A stretch of 10,421 nucleotides of DNA, taken from positions 1-10,421 of the forward strand of contig JAHWJK010000056.1 of NCBI GenBank assembly GCA_019348445.1, in the 5' to 3' direction. The translations under genes and the position numbers were made by a program. Positions 1 through 5,636 of this stretch are shown here, one piece after another. The notes under the pieces are model-generated. The model did no database searches and was not told the DNA's origin. It saw only the letters and a list, made by a program, of their open reading frames with translations. Source of the DNA: Actinomycetota bacterium (GTDB lineage: Bacteria; Actinomycetota; CADDZG01; WHSQ01). The first letter of the stretch is position 1. The number at the start of each line of letters is the position of its first letter.

Positions 1-4
1 AGGG

Positions 5-313
5 TTAGCTGACGACTGCGAGGACGTCGCGGGCCGAGAGGATGAGGAGGTCTTCCCCGTCTACCTTGATCTCGGTGCCCCCGTACTTCGAGTACATGAC
101 GCGGTCGCCTTCCTTCACGTCGAGCGGGATGATCTCGCCGGAGTTGTCGGAGCGCTTGCCGGGGCCGACCGCGAGGACGGTTCCCTCCTGAGGCTTCTCC
201 TTAGCCGTGTCCGGGATCACGATGCCCGAAACTGTGGTCTCTTCGCCCTCTTCCGGGCGGACGAGGATCCGGTCCTCGAGCGGACGGATGGTGGTCTTCG
301 TTCCTGTTGCCAT
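5..313 (-). CDS. groES: Co-chaperonin GroES (Hsp10)
   Basis: GroES forms the heptameric lid that closes the GroEL folding chamber in the cytosol. The 102-residue product has the family's usual length. It shows the expected order of elements: an N-terminal strand with IRPLEDRILVRP, a mobile loop around residues 21-40 carrying the GIVIP hydrophobic contact for GroEL, a VLAVGPGKR strand, GDRVMYSKYGGTEIK, and a C-terminal LLILSARDVLAVV strand. The ATG start is fixed by a strong AGGAGGT ribosome site at 319-325, 5 nt upstream. A CIRCE operator and promoter sit just upstream, so HrcA-controlled heat-shock expression is expected. In many actinobacteria groEL follows directly; here the window ends 4 bases after the stop, so groEL cannot be seen. 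The assignment is essentially certain. Confidence 0.98.
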   Translation of the reverse strand: MATGTKTTIRPLEDRILVRPEEGEETTVSGIVIPDTAKEKPQEGTVLAVGPGKRSDNSGEIIPLDVKEGDRVMYSKYGGTEIKVDGEDLLILSARDVLAVVS

Positions 314-318
314 TCCCT

Positions 319-325
319 ACCTCCT
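319..325 (-). promoter_or_regulatory. Ribosome binding site of groES
   Basis: On the minus strand this reads AGGAGGT, near-perfectly complementary to the 16S rRNA tail. It lies 5 nt before the groES ATG, fixing the start codon and predicting very efficient initiation. Confidence 0.85.
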
Positions 326-336
326 GGTCTATCGCT

Positions 337-363
337 TTAGCACTCGCTGGCTGTGAGTGCTAA
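337..363 (-). promoter_or_regulatory. CIRCE operator (HrcA binding site)
   Basis: This is a perfect inverted repeat, TTAGCACTC, 9-nt spacer, GAGTGCTAA, matching the CIRCE consensus in every arm position. CIRCE is the binding site of the repressor HrcA, which releases it on heat shock and controls groESL (and in many bacteria dnaK) operons. It lies 23 nt upstream of the groES start codon and overlaps the predicted -10 box and start of transcription, as expected for repression by blocking RNA polymerase. hrcA itself is not in the window. Confidence 0.96.
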
Positions 364-391
364 TGATAGCGACGCCTCACGGAGGCGGCAA
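363..391 (-). promoter_or_regulatory. Predicted sigma-A-type promoter of groES
   Basis: Minus-strand TTGCCG (386-391) and TATCAT (363-368) are separated by exactly 17 nt. They match the -35 TTGACA at 4 of 6 and the -10 TATAAT at 5 of 6 positions. Transcription would start near 356, inside the CIRCE element, leaving a short leader that carries the operator. The arrangement is read from the sequence; promoter activity is inferred. Confidence 0.7.
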
Positions 392-398
392 ACCGCGC

Positions 399-728
399 CT
401 AGGGCCGGGGGTGGGTCTCCTCGGCCGCGTCCCGCCCCAACCCGGTCTTCTCGACGACGACGTAGGTCTCGTACCGCTCGACGACCCGCTCTATCTCGGG
501 GACCTCGTGTCCCGGGAGGACGAAGAAACGGTCTCCGTGCCGCCGCACGTCCTCGTACTGCGTCACCGACAGCCGGATGAGGTCACCGCAGACTTCGTTG
601 GAGCATTCGCATACGAACACCGGTAGCTCGGTCGCCTCGTAACGATGCTCGATAGCGGCCTTCTCGATGTTCTCGTTGACTTGCCGGAACATCGCCTCGT
701 TCTGGGCGAGCTTCTTCTCGTGGCTCAT
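399..728 (-). CDS. Uncharacterised small protein with CxCxxxxC motif
   Basis: I recognise this only as a small protein type common in actinobacteria, with no function known to me. From the ATG at 728 it has 109 residues. It shows a charged N-terminal helix (KKLAQNEAMFRQVNENIE), a CxCxxxxC cluster (Cys40, Cys42, Cys47 in FVCECSNEVC), then a helix (SVTQYEDVRR), a FFVLPGHE segment and a C-terminal stretch VVEKTG. The cysteines plus a histidine could bind zinc, which is inference. The frame stays open to another ATG at 794 (131 residues), preceded by AGAGGG only 2 nt away. The extra 22 residues include AT-rich codons (CAA AAT GTT TCT), which look untranslated, so I prefer 728. It has no signal peptide or membrane segment. 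It lies between tsaD and the groES promoter. Confidence 0.82.
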   Translation of the reverse strand: MSHEKKLAQNEAMFRQVNENIEKAAIEHRYEATELPVFVCECSNEVCGDLIRLSVTQYEDVRRHGDRFFVLPGHEVPEIERVVERYETYVVVEKTGLGRDAAEETHPRP

Positions 729-734
729 AGAAAC

Positions 735-764
735 ATTTTGGGGGTTCTCGGGAGCTTGCGTCAC
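735..764 (-). promoter_or_regulatory. Possible promoter for the CxCxxxxC protein gene
   Basis: Minus-strand GTGACG (759-764) and CAAAAT (735-740) are 18 nt apart, each matching sigma-A consensus at 4 of 6 positions. The -10 box would lie at -12 to -7 relative to the ATG at 728, giving a leaderless transcript. This would explain why that ATG has no Shine-Dalgarno sequence. The match is weak and could be chance. Confidence 0.25.
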
Positions 765-821
765 CACCGCCCGGCCGGGGCGTGGCTCCGCCATGACCCT
801 CTAAGAGCGGCGTTCGGATAT

Positions 822-1940
822 CTACGCGAGGGACAGGTTGGGGTCGGGCGACGCGTCGAGATCGTGCCGAAGACCGCGCTTGAACATCGCCGTCCCGCAC
901 GCCGCGATCATCGCGGCGTTGTCCGTGCAAAGCTCCATCGGAGGGACGAAGAGCTTCAGCATGCGTGACTCGCACGCTTCCGCGAGGCCTTGCCGCAACC
1001 CGGAGTTCGCCGCGACGCCTCCGCACAGGAAGACCCGGTCGACACCCGCATGTAGCGCGGCTGCCATTGTCTTGGTGACCTGGATGTCCACGACCGCTTG
1101 CTGGAACGACGCGGCGACGTCTTCGACCGACACCTGTTCGCCACGGCTCTGTGCATTCCGGACGTAGTTGATGACGGCGGTCTTCAGCCCCGAGTACGAG
1201 ACGTCGAATCCGGGTTCGTCCACCATCGCTCGCGGGAACCTGATCGCGTTGCCGTCACCGAGCAGCGAGAGCCTGTCTATCTCGGGTCCGCCGGGATAGT
1301 CGAGACCGAGGAACCGAGCCACCTTGTCGAAGGCTTCACCGGCAGCATCGTCGATCGTCGAACCCAGAACCTCGTAGTCGCCATGCCCGAGCGCATGAAC
1401 GAGGAGCGTGTGTCCGCCCGAGATGATGAGGCACACGGCGGGGAACTCGGCATCTTTATGCGCGAGCAGGTTCGAATAGACGTGACCCTCCAGATGGTTC
1501 ACGCCGACGAACGGGATATCGAGAACCGCGGCGATCGATTTCCCCTCCGCAACGCCGACGAGCAAAGACCCGATCAGCCCGGGGCCGAGCGTTGCCGCAA
1601 CGCCGTCGAGATCCCAAAACGTGACATCGGCGCGGAACAACGCCTCCCTGATCACGGGCGTAAGGGCCTCGACATGTTGCCGCGCGGCGATCTCGGGGAC
1701 GATGCCGCCATATTCGCCGTGTAACTCACCCTGCGAGACGATGACGTTCGACAAGATCTCGCGTCCGCCCTTTACGACGGCGGCCGACGTTTCGTCACAG
1801 GACGTCTCGATCCCGAGCACGAGCGAGTCCTCGGTCCACTCGCTGAGCGGTTTCTTACGAGCAAGCGGGTCCTCGAGCGTGAGAGCGTCGGCCCCCGGTG
1901 CGATCTCCCACGACGTGGGGATCGGCTCCCCTACCTCCAC
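822..1940 (-). CDS. tsaD: tRNA N6-threonylcarbamoyladenosine transferase subunit TsaD
   Basis: TsaD is the catalytic subunit that transfers threonylcarbamoyl from TC-AMP to A37 of ANN-decoding tRNAs, working with TsaB and TsaE. From the GTG at 1940 the product has 372 residues. It shows LGIETSCDETSAAVV (42-56), the metal-binding HLEGH motif (His149, His153), SGGHT (174-178), GEAFDKVARFLGL, DVSYSGLKTA and the metal ligand Asp340 in CTDNAAM. These place it in the ASKHA fold. The GTG at 1940 is chosen because a strong AGGAGGT (1947-1953) lies 6 nt upstream and the start overlaps the rimI stop by 10 nt. This adds about 40 residues ahead of the usual N-terminus. A second in-frame GTG at 1820 would give a 332-residue product of standard length but has only a weak AGGA upstream. 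The function is certain; the start is less so. Confidence 0.97.
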   Translation of the reverse strand: MEVGEPIPTSWEIAPGADALTLEDPLARKKPLSEWTEDSLVLGIETSCDETSAAVVKGGREILSNVIVSQGELHGEYGGIVPEIAARQHVEALTPVIREALFRADVTFWDLDGVAATLGPGLIGSLLVGVAEGKSIAAVLDIPFVGVNHLEGHVYSNLLAHKDAEFPAVCLIISGGHTLLVHALGHGDYEVLGSTIDDAAGEAFDKVARFLGLDYPGGPEIDRLSLLGDGNAIRFPRAMVDEPGFDVSYSGLKTAVINYVRNAQSRGEQVSVEDVAASFQQAVVDIQVTKTMAAALHAGVDRVFLCGGVAANSGLRQGLAEACESRMLKLFVPPMELCTDNAAMIAACGTAMFKRGLRHDLDASPDPNLSLA

Positions 1941-2473
1941 TGGTCGACCTCCTCGCGGATCTTCTGCAGACGCAATCGATATTGCGTCGAGCGCGCGTCG
2001 TCGACCACCATGACGAGCGCGTCTTCGTTCGTCTCGATGTAGTAGCCCTTCCGGACACTCACTGCGGCGAACCCGAACTTCTCGTACATGTTCTGCGCCA
2101 CGCTGTTCGTGACCCGCACCTCGAGAGACAAGATCTCGGCCCCCCGAGCGATCGCTTCCGTCACCAGGTAGAGGAGAAGACGCGTACCAACCTTGCGTCC
2201 GTGGAAATCGGGATCGACCGCGATGTTCGTAACGTGAGCCTCGCGGCCGGTGAACATCATCCCCGAGTACCCCACCACCTCTCCCTCGTTCTTCGCAACG
2301 ATGTAAGTCCTCGTCGTGCGCTGCGATAGCTCCGAGAGGAACAACGAGGTCGACCACGGGCGCGGGTAGACCTTCGCCTCGATCGTGAGAACGCGCCGCA
2401 GATGCCGTCGCCGCATACGCGTTATCTCGATGTCGACCGCGCCGTACTCGGGATCCCGGGCGAGGGCGCTCAC
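1931..2473 (-). CDS. rimI: Ribosomal protein alanine N-acetyltransferase RimI (GNAT)
   Basis: This is a GNAT-fold acetyltransferase that moves acetyl from acetyl-CoA to protein N-termini, classically ribosomal protein S18. With 180 residues it shows the RimI hallmarks: IEAKVYPRPWS (31-41), VGYSGMMF, HVTNIAVDPDF followed by the acetyl-CoA loop HGRKVGTRLL (91-100), EVRVTN (118-123) and AQNMYEKFGF (126-135). The loop departs slightly from Q/RxxGxG/A, with His first and Lys where Gly is usual. I chose the GTG at 2473, which forms a GTGA overlap with the tsaB stop and has AGAGGA at 2485-2490, 11 nt upstream. An upstream GTG at 2503 lacks a ribosome site, and an ATG at 2416 would trim the first strand. 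A charged tail of about 20 residues follows the domain. rimI between tsaB and tsaD is a common arrangement. Confidence 0.93.
   Translation of the reverse strand: MSALARDPEYGAVDIEITRMRRRHLRRVLTIEAKVYPRPWSTSLFLSELSQRTTRTYIVAKNEGEVVGYSGMMFTGREAHVTNIAVDPDFHGRKVGTRLLLYLVTEAIARGAEILSLEVRVTNSVAQNMYEKFGFAAVSVRKGYYIETNEDALVMVVDDARSTQYRLRLQKIREEVDQWR
1947..1953 (-). promoter_or_regulatory. Ribosome binding site that decides the tsaD start
   Basis: Minus-strand AGGAGGT lies inside the last codons of rimI, 6 nt before the GTG at 1940. It is the strongest ribosome site near tsaD and argues for the longer TsaD N-terminus and for coupling to rimI translation. Confidence 0.7.
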
Positions 2474-3180
2474 GCCGACTTCGTTCCTCTGATGGTTTCC
2501 CACTTGATGGGAGCGGCCGACCTGCGGAGGTAGAGCGGAACGAGCTGATCGGGAGGGTCGAAATCCTCACGGAACAGACGGGGGAGGCTCAGCTCAACGA
2601 GGGACTTCGCTTCCGGGAAGGCATGCGCCATCCCTCCCACTTCCACGACGGTTCCGAGGTCTTCGAACGCGTCCCGGTAGAGGAGAGCCCCGCTGCCCAC
2701 CATCAGGACTTCCTCCGGGCGCGAGGCGATGCCGATAGCAAGTTGCCCCGGCTTCTCGACGCGGTAGTCGGTCATCCTCTGGACGCCGCCCGGCGAGGTC
2801 CGGTAGAACGCGTCGAACACCTCGTTGCGCCGCGCGTCGAGGACGGCGCAGATCGTCTTGGACGCATAACGAACGTCGTAGGCCAAGAGATCGAGGCTCG
2901 TGATACCGACGATCGGCACGGAAAGAGCCTGCGCGAGCGCTTTCGCAGTCGCTACTCCGACACGCATGCCGGCGAATAGGCCCGGCCCGACGTCCACAGC
3001 AACCGCGCCGAGATTCCGGTACCCGATACCCGCTTGGTCGAGGCAGAACCCGATCGCCGGGAGCAGGAACTCGTTGTAGCTCGCGCCACGCGACACGAGA
3101 GCACTCGCGACTACTCCCTGCTCCGAGCCGATCGCGACACTCGCTTGCGGCGTCGAGGTCTCGATCCCTAGTACGAGCAT
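2470..3180 (-). CDS. tsaB: t6A complex subunit TsaB (YeaZ)
   Basis: TsaB is the non-catalytic ASKHA partner of TsaD and scaffolds the TsaB-TsaD-TsaE complex for t6A37 synthesis. The 236-residue product has near-standard length (E. coli YeaZ is about 230). It begins LVLGIETSTPQASVAI (2-17), without the catalytic CDET of TsaD. It carries GPGLFAGMRVGVATAKALAQAL (65-86), the position of the usual GPGSFTGxR motif, and LDARRNEVFDAFY (114-126). It lacks the HxEGH metal site, separating it from TsaD. The ATG is part of TGATG, overlapping the tsaE stop by one base, with AGGAG 5 nt upstream, so translation is probably coupled to tsaE. Downstream it overlaps rimI by a GTGA. Confidence 0.95.
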   Translation of the reverse strand: MLVLGIETSTPQASVAIGSEQGVVASALVSRGASYNEFLLPAIGFCLDQAGIGYRNLGAVAVDVGPGLFAGMRVGVATAKALAQALSVPIVGITSLDLLAYDVRYASKTICAVLDARRNEVFDAFYRTSPGGVQRMTDYRVEKPGQLAIGIASRPEEVLMVGSGALLYRDAFEDLGTVVEVGGMAHAFPEAKSLVELSLPRLFREDFDPPDQLVPLYLRRSAAPIKWETIRGTKSA

Positions 3181-3779
3181 CAGTGCTCCTGGTGGGGAGG
3201 AGGATTGACGCCCCTATCGTCGCGAAAAAACGGATCCTCCGTGACCACGAACCTCGGACCATCCGAAGACTCCACCGATACGGCATCGAGCAATGCTTCG
3301 GCCGTCGAACGCATCTCCTGGATCTTGCGGATCCATTCCTGTCCGCGCGGTCTGAAAACAAGGAAGCGCTCGTTGAGGTCGTCGCCGTCGGTCTGTCGGA
3401 GTTCGATCTCCAGGTGTCGACGCGGTAACAGCGGCGCGATCGCGCTACCCCATTCCACGACGACTAGCGAGTCGGGATCCAGGAATTCCTCGAACCCGAG
3501 GTCGAGGACTTCCTGGAACGAATTCAGCCGGTAGACATCGAGATGGATGAACGGATACCTGCCCTCGTATTCGTGGACGATCGTGAAGGTCGGTGAGGTG
3601 ACGCGTCCTTCGACGCCCGATGCTGCAGCGATGCCTTGAACCAGCGCCGTCTTGCCCGCTCCGAGGTCACCGGTCAGGCTGATGACGTCTCCCGGCAAGA
3701 GCGTCGGCGCCAGCGCAGCTCCAACGATCCGCGTTTCATCGACCGAACGCGTCGTCACGGTCAGGACTCGAGGCGCCAT
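3180..3779 (-). CDS. tsaE: t6A complex ATPase TsaE (YjeE)
   Basis: TsaE is the P-loop ATPase that drives turnover of the TsaBD complex in t6A synthesis. Visible motifs are the Walker A GDLGAGKT (37-44), TSPTFTIVHEY (61-71), HLDVYRL (79-85) and VVVEWGS (106-112), which contains the conserved Glu109-Trp110. The ATG at 3779 has AAGGAAG at 3787-3793, 7 nt upstream. The family core ends near residue 145, yet the protein has 199 residues. The extra 50 or so start with EWIRKIQEM and end in an acidic and proline-rich tail (NPPPHQEH). TsaE is usually around 150 residues, so this tail is unusual. The gene starts 22 nt after the uracil-DNA glycosylase stop and overlaps tsaB through TGATG. Confidence 0.95.
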   Translation of the reverse strand: MAPRVLTVTTRSVDETRIVGAALAPTLLPGDVISLTGDLGAGKTALVQGIAAASGVEGRVTSPTFTIVHEYEGRYPFIHLDVYRLNSFQEVLDLGFEEFLDPDSLVVVEWGSAIAPLLPRRHLEIELRQTDGDDLNERFLVFRPRGQEWIRKIQEMRSTAEALLDAVSVESSDGPRFVVTEDPFFRDDRGVNPPPHQEH

Positions 3780-3801
3780 CGCTGGACTTCCTTCGACCTG
3801 C

Positions 3802-4467
3802 TCAGAAAAGACCGAGCTGCTCCGACGATCCGACCGCGGCCTGTTGCCGGGCCTCGACGTCGCGGGCTCGCGCCTGCTCGAGGATCGTACGGACGACTTT
3901 CATATCGGCACGTATGGCGTCGACAGGACTGAGGCCGCCGAACCTGCCACCGCGAAGCGCTGCAGCAGGATGGAAGGTCGGGATCACGGTTGCGCCGCCG
4001 TAGTCGAACAGCTGACCGCGCGCCTTTGTGATCCCTATCTGCAGACCGGTGACGAACCGGGTCGCGAAGTTGCCGAGAGTGACGATGACCTTTGGCTGCA
4101 TGTGCCGCAGCTGCGCCTCGAGGTAAGGCCGGCACGCTTCGATCTCGTCGGGGAGCGGATCGCGGTTGTTGGGGGGCCGGCACTTGATGACGTTGACGAT
4201 CGCGACCTGGCTCCTGTCGAGACCGACCTCGCCGAGGAGCGTGTCGAGGAGCTGTCCGGCGGCGCCGACGAAGGCGATCCCTTGTTTGTCTTCGTGGAAC
4301 CCCGGCGCCTCGCCGATGAATAGGACGTCGGAGTCGAGGTTTCCCGCCGACCAGACCACCTGAGTCCGCGTCTCGGCGAGGCGGCAGTCGGTGCAGGTCA
4401 TAGCGCGGTCACGGATGGCATCGATGTCGACGTGCGGAGGCGCGCTCAGCGAGGGACCCGGACCCAT
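3802..4467 (-). CDS. Family 4 Fe-S uracil-DNA glycosylase
   Basis: This enzyme excises uracil from DNA to start base excision repair after cytosine deamination or dUTP misincorporation. The 221-residue protein shows the family 4 pattern. Cys25 and Cys28 (CTDC) with Cys96 (IKCRPPNNRDP) and Cys112 (EACRPYL) are the four ligands of a 4Fe-4S cluster. The active-site motif is GEAPG (52-56), followed by GIAFVGAAGQLLD, and the second motif is HPAAA (166-170). The protein ends in QLGLF, resembling the sliding-clamp-binding pentapeptide. The ATG at 4467 is the only reasonable start. It lacks a clear Shine-Dalgarno sequence, but a promoter-like element suggests leaderless expression. The gene sits between an aminopeptidase and tsaE. 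It is not the UngB-like (family 5) type, because it has GEAPG and CRPPNNRDP. Confidence 0.95.
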   Translation of the reverse strand: MGPGPSLSAPPHVDIDAIRDRAMTCTDCRLAETRTQVVWSAGNLDSDVLFIGEAPGFHEDKQGIAFVGAAGQLLDTLLGEVGLDRSQVAIVNVIKCRPPNNRDPLPDEIEACRPYLEAQLRHMQPKVIVTLGNFATRFVTGLQIGITKARGQLFDYGGATVIPTFHPAAALRGGRFGGLSPVDAIRADMKVVRTILEQARARDVEARQQAAVGSSEQLGLF

Positions 4468-4473
4468 GCCTCG

Positions 4474-4503
4474 ACCCTACGTAGCCGGATGGGAGGGGGT
4501 CAA
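4474..4503 (-). promoter_or_regulatory. Predicted leaderless promoter of the glycosylase-tsaE-tsaB-rimI-tsaD operon
   Basis: Minus-strand TTGACC (4498-4503) and TAGGGT (4474-4479, fitting the actinobacterial TAnnnT form) are separated by 18 nt. If transcription starts at the A of the ATG (4467), the -10 box occupies exactly -12 to -7. Leaderless transcripts with TAnnnT at this spacing are well known in actinobacteria. The weak ribosome site upstream of the ATG agrees with this. The 46-nt gap is the widest between the aminopeptidase and tsaE genes. Confidence 0.55.
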
Positions 4504-4513
4504 CAATGGAACG

Positions 4514-5620
4514 TCAACTGATCAATAGGTTGCCGTCCTCCATCAGTACCTCGCCGTCGACCGTTATCCGGCCGCCCTTCCGGAGGTCGCAGACCATGTC
4601 CCAGTGGACGGCGGACTCGTTGACGCCGCCGGTTTCGGGATAGGACGCGCCGACCGCGAGGTGGACCGTGCCTCCGATCTTCTCGTCTAGAAGGATCTCG
4701 CCCGTGAACGACTCGATCCCGTAGTTGGTCCCGATCCCGAGCTCTCCAAGGACGCGCGCCCCGGGATCCGTCTCGAGCTTCTTGACGAGGAACTCCTCGT
4801 TCTTTTCCGCGGTCGCGTCCACCACCTTTCCGGCCTCGAATTCGAGGCGGATCCCTTCGACGGATTGCCCACCGTAGATGGCGGGATACGTGAAGGAGAC
4901 ATGACCACGCGTCTTGTCCTCGTGGGGGCCGGTGAAGATCTCGCCGTCGGGGAAATTCGACTTTCCGTCGGCCGGGATGAAAACGCGATCACCGACCTCG
5001 AGGATCAGATCGGTTCCCTCGCCTTCGATGTGCACCTCGTTCTTGCTGTGCATCCAGTCGATCAGTCGGCGGTGGCGCTCCGCCATCGTTCTCCATTCCT
5101 CTACGGGATCATCCTTGTCGACGAAGCACGCACTGAAATAGAACTCCTCGTATTCGTCGAGACTCATCTCGGCATCCATCGCGTAGGCCTCGGTCGGGAA
5201 CAGCGTGACGTTCCAGCGATAGTCGCCTTCGGCCGAGCGCTGCATGTAGCGATCCATCAACGGCTTCCGCGCTTTCGAATGGATGATCTGGCGGGAGGGA
5301 TCGACTTTCGAGAGATGCCGCGTGTTGGTGTCACTCAAGATGTTGAAGGAGGCGTCGACGTTCTCGATCATCCATCGCTCGGTCTCCCAGATGTACTCGA
5401 GCTGATGATCCTGTGCGAACTTGTAGAACACCGGCTCGGCCGCGGGGATCGACGCCCGGATCATCGGGTGAGCCCCGCGCTGGAGGCATCGTTGGTACAG
5501 AGCAACGATGAGCGGCTCTGCTACGTACGACCCTCGGATGACTACCAGGTCGTCGGGCTGAACCTGTACCGAGTAATCGACGAGGACATCCGCAAGCTTC
5601 TCGACCCGCGGATCCCTCAC
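4514..5620 (-). CDS. M29 family metallo-aminopeptidase (AmpS/AmpT/PepS type)
   Basis: M29 enzymes are cytosolic dimeric dinuclear-metal aminopeptidases that release N-terminal residues from peptides. The 368-residue product is slightly shorter than the roughly 410 typical of the family. Candidate metal and catalytic residues by motif and spacing are Glu227 (FPDGEIFTGP), Glu293 (LGELGIG), His320 and Tyr327 (HLAVGASY), and His339 and Asp341 in HWD. The loop between HLAVG and HWD is compact, which may explain the shorter length. There is no signal peptide. The start is GTG with GGGGAG (5627-5632) 6 nt upstream, 16 nt after the hydrolase stop, so it probably belongs to the glmS-to-hydrolase operon. 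Its presence between the hydrolase gene and tsaE departs from the usual actinobacterial order. Substrate preference cannot be read from the sequence. Confidence 0.92.
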   Translation of the reverse strand: MRDPRVEKLADVLVDYSVQVQPDDLVVIRGSYVAEPLIVALYQRCLQRGAHPMIRASIPAAEPVFYKFAQDHQLEYIWETERWMIENVDASFNILSDTNTRHLSKVDPSRQIIHSKARKPLMDRYMQRSAEGDYRWNVTLFPTEAYAMDAEMSLDEYEEFYFSACFVDKDDPVEEWRTMAERHRRLIDWMHSKNEVHIEGEGTDLILEVGDRVFIPADGKSNFPDGEIFTGPHEDKTRGHVSFTYPAIYGGQSVEGIRLEFEAGKVVDATAEKNEEFLVKKLETDPGARVLGELGIGTNYGIESFTGEILLDEKIGGTVHLAVGASYPETGGVNESAVHWDMVCDLRKGGRITVDGEVLMEDGNLLIS

Positions 5621-5636
5621 AGGTTTCTCCCCACCC

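Noticed and set aside
373..387. Short hairpin CGCCTC-ACG-GAGGCG as a terminator after the CxCxxxxC gene
   Set aside because: The stem is only 6 bp, no T-run follows on the minus strand, and it lies between the -35 and -10 boxes of the groES promoter, so it is more likely chance.
1098..1724. Plus-strand open frame of 208 codons opposite tsaD
   Set aside because: It is antisense to a clearly conserved gene, its translation has no recognisable motif and is rich in Arg, Asp and Glu as expected from the complement of a high-GC gene. It has no supporting context.
1941..2570. Upstream extension of the tsaD frame to 582 codons
   Set aside because: The extra 210 codons overlap rimI entirely, translate to low-complexity Arg-rich sequence and have no homology to TsaD. 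The strong ribosome site at 1947-1953 marks the real start.
3802..4467. Uracil-DNA glycosylase as part of a phage-defence or mobile island
   Set aside because: It is a normal repair enzyme with base composition like its neighbours. No integrase, transposase, repeats or tRNA scar flank it.
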